Shown: positions 23,413 through 32,737, counted from the stretch's first letter. The stretch is DNA of 64,000 bases from Nonomuraea sp. NEAU-A123 (GCF_018603905.1 NZ_JAHFZZ010000011.1:1-64000), one strand, 5' to 3'. A program made the numbers and translations. Notes: generated by a model not told the origin, from the sequence alone.

Positions 23413-24786
23413 ATGAATCGTGTGCTTGTCAAGGGTGGGACCGTACTCACCATGGAGCCGGGCGAACGGCCGCTCGCGGCCGACGTACTGATAGAGGACG
23501 ACGTGATCGCCGCGATCGGCCCGGGGCTCGCGGCGGACGCCGAAGTGATCGACGCGACCGGGACCATCGTGCTGCCCGGGCTCGTGGACACGCACCGGCA
23601 CGTCTGGCAGGCGGGCCTGCGCGGGCTCACCGGCGACTCGGTGCTGAAGGACTATTTCCGCAGCATCCGGTTCCAGGCCTCGGCGGTGTACCGGCCGGAG
23701 GACATCCGGGTGGGCAACCTGGCGGGCATGCTGGAGGCGATCGACGCCGGCGTCACCACCGTGCTCGACTTCTGCCACGCCGTCAGCACGCCGGACCACG
23801 CCGATGCCGCGATCGAGGGCAGCGCCGAGTCCGGGATCCGCACGCAGTTCGCGCTGGGGTTCAGCGATGTGCCCGGTCAGGACGAGTCGCTGGCGACCGC
23901 GGAAGGCCGGCTCGCGCTCGCGACCAGGCTGCGGGAGGGGCGCCTGGCCTCCGACGACGCGCTCGTCACGCTCGGGATCGCGCTGTCGGACCTGCCCGAG
24001 GTCGGCATCGACCGCATCCGTACGGAACTGGCGGGCGCGCGGCGACTGGGACTGCGCAGCACCACCAACGGGCTGGCGATCCTGTTCCACGAGCCGGTGG
24101 ACGACCTGGCCGTGTTCGAGGAGGCCGGGCTGCTCGGCCCCGACCTGGTGTGGGTGCACCTCAACTACGCCACCGCCGGCCAACTGCGCATGGTGGCCGA
24201 CTCGGGCGGCTCCGTGGCGACGTGCACGGAGGCCGAGATGGCCATGGGCATGGGGCGCCCGGCCACCGAGCGGGTGCTGGCGGCCGGCGGTCACTGCACG
24301 TTCGGCTGCGACGTCACCACCTCCGTCTCCGGCAGCCTGCTGCAGCAGGCCCGTACAGCCATGCAGGTGGGACGGCTGCTGGCCGCGGATGAGGGCATGG
24401 CCGCGGGACGAGCGCCGGAGTCGGTGCCGCCGTCGTGCGAGACGATGCTCAAGGCCGCCACCCTCTGGGGCGCGGAAGCTCTGGGGCAGTCCTCCCGTAT
24501 CGGCAGCCTGCGGGCCGGCAAGCAGGCCGACCTGATCCTGGTACGCGCGGACGCGGTCAACACCGCGCCCATGCACGACCCGTACGCCACCGTGATCACC
24601 CAGGCGCACCCCGGCAACATCGACACCGTCATCATCGCCGGCCAGGTGCGCAAGCGCGCCGGCGTGCTGACCGCCGACTGGGCGCCGGTGCGTGAGCGGC
24701 TGGCGGAGTCGAAGGAGTACGTCGCCGCGACCGTGGAGAAGAACGGCGGGTTCTTCCCCGATCCTCCTCTTTACCTGCCCTGGTAG
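23413..24786 (+). CDS. Amidohydrolase/deaminase (ATZ/TRZ-like, cytosine deaminase superfamily)
   Basis: 457 aa with TAGGAGG six bases before the ATG. It has the N-terminal beta-sandwich (VLVKGGTVLTMEPG), the metal site VDTHRHVWQAGL (H-x-H), the later VHLNYA and FGCDVTTS (metal Asp), and the closing strand GSLRAGKQADLILV. The group covers chlorohydrolases and aminohydrolases of N-heterocycles such as 8-oxoguanine and triazines. It is the first enzyme gene of the operon, so it may open the pathway by deaminating or dehalogenating a ring. Confidence 0.85.
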   Translation: MNRVLVKGGTVLTMEPGERPLAADVLIEDDVIAAIGPGLAADAEVIDATGTIVLPGLVDTHRHVWQAGLRGLTGDSVLKDYFRSIRFQASAVYRPEDIRVGNLAGMLEAIDAGVTTVLDFCHAVSTPDHADAAIEGSAESGIRTQFALGFSDVPGQDESLATAEGRLALATRLREGRLASDDALVTLGIALSDLPEVGIDRIRTELAGARRLGLRSTTNGLAILFHEPVDDLAVFEEAGLLGPDLVWVHLNYATAGQLRMVADSGGSVATCTEAEMAMGMGRPATERVLAAGGHCTFGCDVTTSVSGSLLQQARTAMQVGRLLAADEGMAAGRAPESVPPSCETMLKAATLWGAEALGQSSRIGSLRAGKQADLILVRADAVNTAPMHDPYATVITQAHPGNIDTVIIAGQVRKRAGVLTADWAPVRERLAESKEYVAATVEKNGGFFPDPPLYLPW

Positions 24787-24791
24787 GCGAA

Positions 24792-25745
24792 ATGCAGCTT
24801 CCTGACTACGATGACCTGCCGCCGGCGCCGGACGGCGGGCGCAGCGCCTGGGGCCTGTTCGGCGAGCAGGACCAGCTCGGCCTGGTGAACCTGCTCACTC
24901 CCGAACGCGTGGCCGCCGCCGCGAAACTGGTACGCAGAGGGGCCGGCTTCCCGCTGGACGCGCCGCTGGGGATGTTCTCCCCGCCGCTCAACAGCAACCG
25001 GGGCAACCCGCGCCACCACGTGATCGCCCAGCCGGGCGGCATCGGCTTCGACGACGTGTGGGACAACGTGTACCCGCAGGCCGGCAGCCAGTGGGATTCG
25101 CTGGCGCACATCGGCTACAGCCGCGAGGTGTACTACAACGGGGCGAGCGCGGCCGACATCCTGTCGGGCCGCCGCAACACCGTCGAGCGCTGGGCCGAGC
25201 ACGGCATGACGGGCCGCGGCGTCCTGCTGGACATGCCCGCGGCGATGCGGGCCCTCGGCCGCCCCTATGATCCGGGAACGACGGTCGAGTTCGGGCCCGG
25301 CGAACTCGAGGCGGCCAGGAAGATCGCCGGCCTCGACTACCAGACGGGCGACATCCTGCTGCTCCACACCGGCTTTACCGGCTGGTACGCCGACCAGCCC
25401 GACGACGTGCGCAAGCGGCTGCCACGCGACCTGCGCGCTCCCGGGCTGGCCCATTCCGAGGACGTCTGCCGATATCTGTGGAACGCCCACTGCGCGGCGG
25501 TGGCCTCCGACACCTTCGCGGTGGAGGCGTGGCCCGCGGACACGAGCCCGCGGGCGGCGCCGTTCGGTTTCATCCACCAGATGCTGATCGGCAGCTTCGG
25601 CATGGCGCTGGGCGAGTTGTGGTGGCTGCGCGACCTGGCCGAGGACTGCGCGCGGGACGGCGTATACGAGGGGATGCTCGTCAGCGTGCCCACCCGGGCC
25701 CCGGGCGGGATCGCGTCCGCACCGAACGCAACATTCCTGAAATAG
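24792..25745 (+). CDS. Cyclase-family hydrolase (kynurenine formamidase/isatin hydrolase superfamily)
   Basis: 317 aa, 5 bp after the amidohydrolase. The family metal motif appears as SQWDSLAHIGY. DILLLHTGFTGWY and LAHSEDVCRYLW are further conserved blocks, and the long 317-aa form is the actinobacterial subgroup. Known members open cyclic amides or formamides with Mn2+ or Zn2+. In this operon it could hydrolyse a lactam or formyl group made upstream; the exact substrate cannot be read from sequence. Confidence 0.8.
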   Translation: MQLPDYDDLPPAPDGGRSAWGLFGEQDQLGLVNLLTPERVAAAAKLVRRGAGFPLDAPLGMFSPPLNSNRGNPRHHVIAQPGGIGFDDVWDNVYPQAGSQWDSLAHIGYSREVYYNGASAADILSGRRNTVERWAEHGMTGRGVLLDMPAAMRALGRPYDPGTTVEFGPGELEAARKIAGLDYQTGDILLLHTGFTGWYADQPDDVRKRLPRDLRAPGLAHSEDVCRYLWNAHCAAVASDTFAVEAWPADTSPRAAPFGFIHQMLIGSFGMALGELWWLRDLAEDCARDGVYEGMLVSVPTRAPGGIASAPNATFLK

Positions 25746-25883
25746 CCTGTAATGCAGCCTTGACCTGCTGGTAACGAGGCGGCACACTCACATAAAACCC
25801 CCGAACCTTTAGACAGTTTGCGGGACTTGAAGGCGGGCCAGCCGTCCGGCGACCGAGCGCGCCGCATCTTCTGGGAGACACAC
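25746..25883 (+). other. Operon-internal gap
   Basis: 138 bp between the cyclase and the monooxygenase, the largest gap in the operon. A TTGACC at 25760 with a poor CACACT 17 bp later is a possible weak promoter. GGGAGA precedes the GTG at 25884. Nothing else is visible. Confidence 0.4.
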
Positions 25884-27455
25884 GTGCCTGACATCTACGA
25901 CGTAGCGATCGTCGGTTACGGCCCCGCGGGCGAGGTGGCGGCGGCCACCCTCGGCGCCGCCGGACATCGAGTGGTGGTCTTCGAACGCCAGCACAAGCTC
26001 TATCCGCTGCCGCGCATGGTCACTTTCGACGGGGAGGCCTGCCGGACCGTACAGGCCACCGGCTCGTCCGTCGACAAGGCGCTCAGCACCGCCGTGACGC
26101 TGACCGCCTGCCATTTCGGTGACGCCGCCGCCGAGCCGCTGCTCAGCCTGGACTGGAGCGGGCAGCAGTGCGGATTCCCCGCACACTCCTCCATCGTCCA
26201 GCCCGACGTGGAGGCCGTCGTACGGGAGAAGGTCGACGCCCTGCCGAACGTGGCGGTGTACCGCGGCACGGAGGCCTTCGGGCTGACCCAGCACGACGAC
26301 CACGTCGAGCTCACCGTCCGCCCCAAGCACTCCACCGACCCCGCCGAGGAACGCACGATCCGGGCCCGCTACGTGATCGGCGCCGACGGCACCGCGAGCT
26401 TCGTCCGCCAGGCGGCCGGCATCACGATGCGCGACTACGGGCTGCACGAGCGCTGGCTCAACTTCGACATGAACAAGCTGACGGACCTGCCCGAGCGGTT
26501 CAACCGGCTTATCATGATCATGGACCCGAAGCGGCCGCACATGTACATGCCGCTCGGCGCCATGCGCCAGCGCTTCGAGATCCGCCTGCACGAGGACGAG
26601 GACGAGGAGCGGATGTACGACCCGCAGGTCGCCTGGGACTTCCTGCGCGACGAGCACGGTCTCGGCGAGCAGGAGATGTCGATCTGCCGCCAGGTGGTCT
26701 ACCACTTCTACACCCGGGTGGCCGAGCGGTGGCGCACCGGCCGGGTCTTCATCGCCGGTGACGCCGCGCACACCATGACGCCGTACATGGGACAGGGCGG
26801 CTGCTCGGCCATCCGCGACGGCCGCAACATCGGCTGGAAGCTCTCGCTCGTCCTGTCCGGCGCCGCCGGCGAGGACCTGCTGGACGCCTACCAGGCCGAA
26901 CGCGAGCCGCACGTGTCCGCGATCGTGTTCGCCAGCGACGGCCTGTCGCGGCTGGTCAACATCGTCGACCCGGACGAGGCCGAGCAGCGCAACCACGCGA
27001 TGCGCAACAACCTCAACCCGCCACCGCCGCCGTTCCCCAAACTGGAGCACGGCGTGCTGCACCGCGAGGCGGACAGCTCGGTCGCCGCGGTGACCGGGTC
27101 GCTGTCCCCGCAGGGCCGCCTGCGCAAGGGCGGCGCGGAAGGCCGCGGCGACGACCTGCTCGGCCACGGTTTCCAGCTCATCACGCGACACACCCCGCGA
27201 CTCACCGAGACGCAGCGCGGCACGCTGGAGGCGATCGGCTGCTCCATCGCCGTCCTGGAGGACCAGGCCGACCCGGACGCGGTCACCGACCTCGACGGCG
27301 TCTACACCCGCTTCCTGAAGGACCACGACGCCGACGCCTATATCACCCGGCCCGACTGGTACGTCTTCGGCACCGCCACGGCGGACGGCCTCCCGGCGCT
27401 GGTCGACGAACTGGCCGCCCGCCTCCACCTGACCGACGAAAGGCAGCCCGCGTGA
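25884..27455 (+). CDS. FAD-dependent aromatic hydroxylase (MhpA/PHBH-like)
   Basis: 523 aa from GTG 25884; the open frame extends upstream to 25818 but without homology. The Rossmann motif is VAIVGYGPAGEVAAATLG, the second FAD/NADPH motif is YVIGADGTASFVR, and the third is RVFIAGDAAHTMTPYMGQGG. The family hydroxylates phenolic rings, as in MhpA acting on 3-(3-hydroxyphenyl)propionate. The C-terminal ~150 residues form the thioredoxin-like domain of this subgroup. Here it probably makes the di- or trihydroxy ring for the dioxygenase two genes on. Translation is coupled to the next gene (GTGA). Confidence 0.85.
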   Translation: MPDIYDVAIVGYGPAGEVAAATLGAAGHRVVVFERQHKLYPLPRMVTFDGEACRTVQATGSSVDKALSTAVTLTACHFGDAAAEPLLSLDWSGQQCGFPAHSSIVQPDVEAVVREKVDALPNVAVYRGTEAFGLTQHDDHVELTVRPKHSTDPAEERTIRARYVIGADGTASFVRQAAGITMRDYGLHERWLNFDMNKLTDLPERFNRLIMIMDPKRPHMYMPLGAMRQRFEIRLHEDEDEERMYDPQVAWDFLRDEHGLGEQEMSICRQVVYHFYTRVAERWRTGRVFIAGDAAHTMTPYMGQGGCSAIRDGRNIGWKLSLVLSGAAGEDLLDAYQAEREPHVSAIVFASDGLSRLVNIVDPDEAEQRNHAMRNNLNPPPPPFPKLEHGVLHREADSSVAAVTGSLSPQGRLRKGGAEGRGDDLLGHGFQLITRHTPRLTETQRGTLEAIGCSIAVLEDQADPDAVTDLDGVYTRFLKDHDADAYITRPDWYVFGTATADGLPALVDELAARLHLTDERQPA

Positions 27456-28273
27456 CCCGCATCCAGCCCGACATCGAGTACGCGACGGTGGACGGCACCT
27501 CGCTCGCACTCGACCTCTACCTACCGGAGACCGGGGACCCGGTCCCCGTCGTGCTCTACCTGCACGGCGGCGGCTGGCAGGTGGGCGACAAGCGCGACGG
27601 CGCCACCGAGCGACTGGAGCGCATCGCCTCCTACGGCATCGCCGTCGCCTCGGCCAACTACCGCTTCGCCACCCAGGCCACCTATCCCGCGCAGGTGCAC
27701 GACGTGAAGGCCGCCGTCCGCTGGCTACGCGCTCACGGCGCCGCGTACGGCCTGGCCACCGAGAAGATCGGCGTCTGGGGCGCGTCCGCCGGGGCGTACC
27801 TGGCGACCATGGCCGGACTGACCGCCAAGAACGCCGAGCTGGAGGGGACGGTCGGTGACGACCTGGACCAGTCCAGCCACGTGGACGCGGTGGTGCACTG
27901 GTTCGGCCAGAGCGACCTGCTCGCCAACTCCCGCCGCACCTGGCTGGAGAAGGAGATCCTCAACCCGCCGTTCGAGGGCCCCCTGCTCGGCCTGGCCGAC
28001 GTGTCCCAGAACCCGGCCGCGGCCCGCGCCGCCAGCCCGCTCACCTGGGTCGGCGCCGACGCGCCGCCGTTCCTGATCGCCCACGGCGACCGGGACCGGA
28101 TCACGCCCTCCTCCGAGAGCCTGGCCCTGCACGACGCCCTCGTCCGCGCCGGAGCGGAGTCCACGATGATCCTGCTCGGCGGCGCCGGGCACGAGGGCGA
28201 GGAGTTCGACCGCCCCGACCACCTACGCCTGACCGCCGCGTTCCTGCTCAGTCACCTCGGGAGCGCCGCATGA
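27452..28273 (+). CDS. Alpha/beta hydrolase (HSL-like carboxylesterase)
   Basis: 273 aa. The oxyanion motif HGGGW is at 38-42, the nucleophile is Ser112 in GASAG, and the acid and base lie in HGDRDR and GAGHEG. It belongs to the BD-FAE/hormone-sensitive-lipase-like esterases. It overlaps the monooxygenase (GTGA) and the dioxygenase (ATGA), so it is made with them. It may cleave an ester or enol-lactone intermediate; this is inferred from context. Confidence 0.8.
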   Translation: MTRIQPDIEYATVDGTSLALDLYLPETGDPVPVVLYLHGGGWQVGDKRDGATERLERIASYGIAVASANYRFATQATYPAQVHDVKAAVRWLRAHGAAYGLATEKIGVWGASAGAYLATMAGLTAKNAELEGTVGDDLDQSSHVDAVVHWFGQSDLLANSRRTWLEKEILNPPFEGPLLGLADVSQNPAAARAASPLTWVGADAPPFLIAHGDRDRITPSSESLALHDALVRAGAESTMILLGGAGHEGEEFDRPDHLRLTAAFLLSHLGSAA

Positions 28274-29121
28274 CCCCGCTGCTGCGGCAGGTGCTCAGCC
28301 AGGTCGACGGCCCGGACCCGCGCCTCAACGAGATCGTCTCCGCCCTGGTCACCCACCTGCATGCCTTCGTCGAAGAAGTACGCCCGACCGAGCGGGAGTG
28401 GATCGCCGGCCTCGACTTCCTCATCCAGACCGGGCAGATGTGCACCCCCGACCGCAACGAGTTCATCCTGCTGTCCGACATGCTCGGCCTGACCACCGCC
28501 GTCGACGACGTCAACCACGTCGGCCCGGAAGGCATGACGCCGTCCTCGGTCGAAGGCCCCTTCCACTCCCCGGCGCCCGCGCGCGACCTCGGCGCCTGGA
28601 TCAGCTTCGGGCCCGAGCGGGACCGGGCGGTCCCGACCGTCGTGCACGGCCGGGTCCTGGACTGCGACGGCACCCCGTTGCCCGGCGCCCTGGTGGACCT
28701 GTGGCAGGCCAACGACACCGGCCTGTACGACACCCAGGACGACACCCAGGACGCCGGCAACCTGCGCGGCCTGTTCACCGCCGACGGCGACGGCCGCTAC
28801 TGGTTCCGCACCGTCCGGCCCAGCAGCTACCCGGTGCCCACCGACGGCACCGGCGGCAAGCTGCTGCACGCCATCGGCCGCCATCCGATGCGGCCCGCGC
28901 ACCTGCACTACCGGGTCGCCGCCGCCGGCCACCGGCCGCTGACCACCCATGTGTTCCTGGCCGGCGACCCCTACCTCGGCTCCGACGCCGCCTACGCGGT
29001 CAAGGACGAACTCGTCTGCCATCCCCGGCCGCGCACCGGCGGATGGGACATGGGCGGCCCGTACGAGGAGATCGAATTCGATCTCAAGCTCGTACCGCTC
29101 GACTGGAAGGACGGACAGTGA
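28270..29121 (+). CDS. Intradiol dioxygenase, hydroxyquinol 1,2-dioxygenase type
   Basis: 283 aa. The four non-heme Fe(III) ligands are visible: Tyr153 (GLYD), Tyr187 (SSYPVP), His211 and His213 (RPAHLHYRV), with the spacing of hydroxyquinol 1,2-dioxygenases. The N-terminal helical dimer domain is present (LVTHLHAFVEEVRPTEREWI). The family cleaves 1,2,4-trihydroxybenzene to maleylacetate, though catechol or substituted rings are possible. No maleylacetate reductase is in the window, which leaves the next step to the FAH-type gene that overlaps it. Confidence 0.85.
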   Translation: MTPLLRQVLSQVDGPDPRLNEIVSALVTHLHAFVEEVRPTEREWIAGLDFLIQTGQMCTPDRNEFILLSDMLGLTTAVDDVNHVGPEGMTPSSVEGPFHSPAPARDLGAWISFGPERDRAVPTVVHGRVLDCDGTPLPGALVDLWQANDTGLYDTQDDTQDAGNLRGLFTADGDGRYWFRTVRPSSYPVPTDGTGGKLLHAIGRHPMRPAHLHYRVAAAGHRPLTTHVFLAGDPYLGSDAAYAVKDELVCHPRPRTGGWDMGGPYEEIEFDLKLVPLDWKDGQ

Positions 29122-29996
29122 AGCTCGCCGGAGTAAGGCTCCCAGGGGACGACACCGTGCACGTCGCCCAGCTGGACGGCGACACCGTGCGGGTCGTGAC
29201 CGACGTGACGCGGTTCTGGGCCGACGCCCGCGGCTGGACGGCGAAGGCCGCGCAGCTCACCGGCGCGGGCGTGCCCGCCGGGTCGGTGACGTTCGTGCCG
29301 CCGGTGCCGCCGTCGGCCCGGGTGATCTGTGTCGGGCTGAACTATCGCGCCCACGCCGCCGAGGGCTCCTTCGAGGTGCCCGAACACCCGACGCTGTTCG
29401 GCCGGTGGACGGCCTCGCTCAGCGTGGGCGGCGTGCCCGTGCCGGTTCCGGTGGGGGAGGCGGGCCTGGACTGGGAGGGCGAGGTGGCCGCGTACGTGGC
29501 CGAACCTCTGTGCGACGCCGACGCCGGCACCGCGCGGGCGGCCGTCCTCGGCTACTCCACCTTCAACGACCTGACCGCCCGCCGTGCCCAGAAGCTCACC
29601 ACGCAGTGGACCCTCGGCAAGAACGGCGACCGCAGCGGCCCGATGGGCCCGATCGTCACCGCCGACGAGGTGGGGGACCTGCGCGACGGGCTTCGCGTCC
29701 GGACCCGGGTCAACGACGCCGTCGTCCAGGACGGCAACACCCGCGACATGATCTTCGGCGTCGGCGACGTGCTGTCCCTGATCAGCCGTACCTTCACCCT
29801 CAACCCGGGCGACGTCATCGCCACCGGCACCCCCGACGGCGTCGGTTACGTGCGTACCCCGCCGTGGCTCCTCACCCCCGGCGACGTCGTCGAGGTCGAG
29901 ATCGACCGGCTCGGCACCCTGCGCACGCCCGTCGTCGGCGCGCAGGGCCGCGCCCTGACGCCGCAGGAGGCCGTCGGCTCTCCGGAGAAGACGTGA
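29118..29996 (+). CDS. Fumarylacetoacetate hydrolase family protein (1)
   Basis: 292 aa from GTG 29118. FAH-fold blocks are VICVGLNYRAHAAE, LDWEGEVAAYV (metal acids), GYSTFNDLTARRAQ and DVIATGTPDGVGYVRTPPWL. The family hydrolyses, decarboxylates or isomerises 2-oxo acids such as acylpyruvates. It follows the dioxygenase with a 4-nt overlap and likely acts on its ring-cleavage product. It differs from the second FAH gene at 35686 in the central KFADA segment and is probably not interchangeable. Confidence 0.8.
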   Translation: MKLAGVRLPGDDTVHVAQLDGDTVRVVTDVTRFWADARGWTAKAAQLTGAGVPAGSVTFVPPVPPSARVICVGLNYRAHAAEGSFEVPEHPTLFGRWTASLSVGGVPVPVPVGEAGLDWEGEVAAYVAEPLCDADAGTARAAVLGYSTFNDLTARRAQKLTTQWTLGKNGDRSGPMGPIVTADEVGDLRDGLRVRTRVNDAVVQDGNTRDMIFGVGDVLSLISRTFTLNPGDVIATGTPDGVGYVRTPPWLLTPGDVVEVEIDRLGTLRTPVVGAQGRALTPQEAVGSPEKT

Positions 29997-31183
29997 CTCA
30001 CGGACCGCTCGCCGGAATCGTGGTGGCCGACCTGACAAGGGCGCTGGCCGGCCCGCACGCCACGATGATGCTCGGCGATCTGGGCGCCACCGTCATCAAG
30101 GTGGAGACGCCTGAGACCGGCGACGACACCCGCGGCTGGGGACCGCCTTTCGCCGACGGTGAGTCGACGTACTTCCTGTCCGCCAATCGCAACAAGCGCT
30201 CGATCGAACTGGACCTCAAGTCCGACGACGGCAGGCAGACCCTCGAAGCCCTCGTCCGCCGAGCGGACGTGCTCGTGGAGAACTTCCGCACCGGCGTCCT
30301 CGACCGGCTCGGCTTCTCCGAGCAGCGACTGGCCGAACTCAATCCGCGGCTGGTGGTACTCAGCATCAGCGGCTTCGGCCACGACGGTCCCGAGGGCGGC
30401 CGGCCCGGCTACGACCAGATCGCCCAGGGCGAGGCCGGGCTGATGTCGCTGACCGGCTCCGGGCCGGAGGATCCGCAGCGCGTCGGGGTCCCGATCGCCG
30501 ACCTGCTGGCCGGCATGTACGGCGCCCACGGCGTGCTCGCCGCCCTCATCGAGCGAGAACGCACCGGCACCGGCCAGGTCGTGCGCACCTCCCTGCTCGC
30601 CGCGGTGGTGGGCGTGCATGCCTTCCAGGGTACGAAGTGGACGGTGGCCGGCGAGGTCGGTCAGGCGCAAGGCAACCACCATCCCTCGATCTGCCCGTAC
30701 GGGCTGTTCCGCACCCGCGACGGCGCCGTCCAGATCGCCGTCGGCAGCGAGGGACTGTGGCGGCGTTTCTGCGCCGCGTTCGCGATCGAGGCGGAGCGTC
30801 CCGGCATGGCCACCAACCCCGACCGGGTCACCAACCGGGACGCGGTCATCCAGCTCGTCGAGGAGCTGTTCGCCGGACACGACACCGTCCCGCTGCTGGC
30901 GTTGCTCGACGAGGCGGGCATACCAGCGGGAAAGGTCCGTGACCTTCGCGAGGTCTACGACTGGGCGCAGACCCGCAGCCAGGGCCTGCTGCTCGATCTG
31001 CCGCACTCCACCTTGGGCCAGGTCACGCTGCCGGGGCCGCCGCTGCGGTTCTTCGACCCCGGCGGCGCGGAGACAACATTCACCGGGCACACCGCGCCAC
31101 CGGTCCTCGGAGCCGACTCCGCGTCGATCCGCACCTGGCTCACCGGGCTCGCCGACGAGCCAGCCCCGCGGGCGGGCGCGTGA
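29993..31183 (+). CDS. CaiB/BaiF-type CoA transferase (family III)
   Basis: 396 aa from GTG 29993. Family III signatures are LAGIVVADLTRALAGPHATM, LGDLGATVIKVETP, ADVLVENFRTGVLDRLG and the active region GYDQIAQGEAGLM. The catalytic Asp expected after this (GVPIADLLAGMYG) is present. These enzymes move CoA between acids through an aspartyl-CoA thioester. In this operon it would activate a dicarboxylic or oxo-acid from ring cleavage. It overlaps both neighbours. Confidence 0.85.
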   Translation: MTHGPLAGIVVADLTRALAGPHATMMLGDLGATVIKVETPETGDDTRGWGPPFADGESTYFLSANRNKRSIELDLKSDDGRQTLEALVRRADVLVENFRTGVLDRLGFSEQRLAELNPRLVVLSISGFGHDGPEGGRPGYDQIAQGEAGLMSLTGSGPEDPQRVGVPIADLLAGMYGAHGVLAALIERERTGTGQVVRTSLLAAVVGVHAFQGTKWTVAGEVGQAQGNHHPSICPYGLFRTRDGAVQIAVGSEGLWRRFCAAFAIEAERPGMATNPDRVTNRDAVIQLVEELFAGHDTVPLLALLDEAGIPAGKVRDLREVYDWAQTRSQGLLLDLPHSTLGQVTLPGPPLRFFDPGGAETTFTGHTAPPVLGADSASIRTWLTGLADEPAPRAGA

Positions 31184-32700
31184 TGGCCCGTCCGACCGCT
31201 CGCGAACTTCTCGCGGCCCTGCTCGACGACGGCACCTACCAATCGTGGGATGCCGAGCCCCTGGACGTACGCCCCGATCCGGCCTACGCCGCCGACCTGG
31301 CCGCGGCGCGGGAGAAGACGGGCCTCGACGAGTCGGTCATCACCGGCCGCGGCCTGCTGCGCGGACGCCCTGTCGCGGTCGTCGCCGGGGAGTTCGGCTT
31401 CCTGGGCGGGTCCATTGGCGTGGCCGCGGCCGAGCGCCTCGCCTCGGCCGTGGAACGTGCCACCACGGAACGCCTGCCGCTCCTCGCGGCCCCGGCCTCC
31501 GGCGGCACGCGTATGCAGGAAGGGACCGTCGCCTTCCTGCAGATGATCAAGATCGCCACGGCGGTGGCCGCGCACAAGGCCGCCGCTCTGCCCTACGTCG
31601 TCTACCTGCGCCACCCCACAACGGGCGGTGTACTCGCCTCCTGGGGCTCCCTGGGACACCTCACCCTGGCCGAGCCCGGCGCGCTGATCGGCTTCCTCGG
31701 ACCACGCGTGTACGAGGCACTCCACGGCACTCCCTTCCCTCAAGGCGTGCAGACAGCCGAGAACCTGCACGCGCACGGGCTCATCGACCTGGTGACCGCA
31801 CCCACCTCACTGGCCGCCACCCTCGACCGCGCCCTCGCCGCCCTCACCTCTCCCCGCGACTCGCACAATGACTCCCGCAGCGGCTCCCACGGCGACTGCC
31901 ACAGCGGCTCCCACGGCGGCGGCGAAGACCGGCCGCACCGAGCGACCGGATCGGCGTCCGATGCCTCCGCCTGGGAATCGGTCCTGGCCACGCGCATGCC
32001 CAACCGTCCGGGTTCGCACCACCTCCTCCACAACACCGCCACAGACGTGCTCCAACTCGGTCGCCCCCACGGCGAGATCATCCTTGCCCTGGCCCGCTTC
32101 GGCCCGACACCCTGCGTGTTCCTCGGCCAAGAACGCACCGAGCGCCCCATCGGCCCCGCCGCCATCCGCCTGGCCCGCCGGGGCATTCGGCTCGCCGCGG
32201 ACCTACGGCTGCCCCTGGTCACCGTGATCGACACGCCGGGCGCGGAACTGTCCAGAGCCGCAGAGGAAGGCGGCCTGGCCCACGAGATCGCCCAATGCCT
32301 GACCGAACTCGTCACGCTGCCCTCACCAACGGTGTCCCTGCTGCTGGGCCAGGGCGCGGGCGGCGCCGCACTGGCCATCCTGCCCGCCGACCGCGTCCTG
32401 GCCACTCAACACGGCTGGCTGTCCCCGCTACCGCTCGAAGGCGCGAGCGCCATCGTGCACCGAACACCGGACCGCGCCCCCGACCTCGCGGACGCCCAGC
32501 GAATCCAGGCCACGGACCTGATCGAGGCCGGCCTGGTCGATGCCGTCATCGCCGAACACGGCGATACCACGACCTTCTGCCACAGAGCAGCACAAGCCAT
32601 CCAAGAAGGGCTCGCGCAGCTCGGCGCCATGGATCCGGCCACCCGCATGCACGAGCGATGGCACCGCTACCGCACCATCGGGCTTCATCAGCGCCGCTGA
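31180..32700 (+). CDS. Fused carboxyltransferase beta-alpha protein (AccD-AccA-like)
   Basis: 506 aa; start GTG 31180 or ATG 31183. The N-terminal half (GRGLLRGRPVAVVAGEFGFL, GSIGVAAAERL, PASGGTRMQEG, YVVYLRHPTTGGVLAS) is AccD-like and lacks the zinc finger. The C-terminal half (AIRLARRGIRLAADLRLPLV, DTPGAELSRAAEEGGLAHEI, LLGQGAGGAALAILPADRVL) is AccA-like. A His/Ser/Gly/Asp linker (about residues 226-256) joins them. No biotin carboxylase or BCCP gene is in this operon. It may carboxylate or decarboxylate a CoA ester from the CaiB step, using subunits encoded elsewhere. Confidence 0.8.
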   Translation: MMARPTARELLAALLDDGTYQSWDAEPLDVRPDPAYAADLAAAREKTGLDESVITGRGLLRGRPVAVVAGEFGFLGGSIGVAAAERLASAVERATTERLPLLAAPASGGTRMQEGTVAFLQMIKIATAVAAHKAAALPYVVYLRHPTTGGVLASWGSLGHLTLAEPGALIGFLGPRVYEALHGTPFPQGVQTAENLHAHGLIDLVTAPTSLAATLDRALAALTSPRDSHNDSRSGSHGDCHSGSHGGGEDRPHRATGSASDASAWESVLATRMPNRPGSHHLLHNTATDVLQLGRPHGEIILALARFGPTPCVFLGQERTERPIGPAAIRLARRGIRLAADLRLPLVTVIDTPGAELSRAAEEGGLAHEIAQCLTELVTLPSPTVSLLLGQGAGGAALAILPADRVLATQHGWLSPLPLEGASAIVHRTPDRAPDLADAQRIQATDLIEAGLVDAVIAEHGDTTTFCHRAAQAIQEGLAQLGAMDPATRMHERWHRYRTIGLHQRR

Positions 32701-32705
32701 TGGCC

Positions 32706-32731
32706 GAGGTCGGCAAACCGGCCGCGACCTC
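32706..32731. terminator. Hairpin between convergent genes
   Basis: GAGGTCG and CGACCTC arms with a 12-nt loop lie between the stop of the carboxyltransferase gene and the stop of the convergent EEP gene. It likely ends the catabolic operon. Confidence 0.6.
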
Positions 32732-32737
32732 AGATCC

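Noticed and set aside
25809-27509. 566-codon minus-strand frame opposite the monooxygenase
   Set aside because: Antisense to a gene with intact FAD motifs; no recognisable protein.
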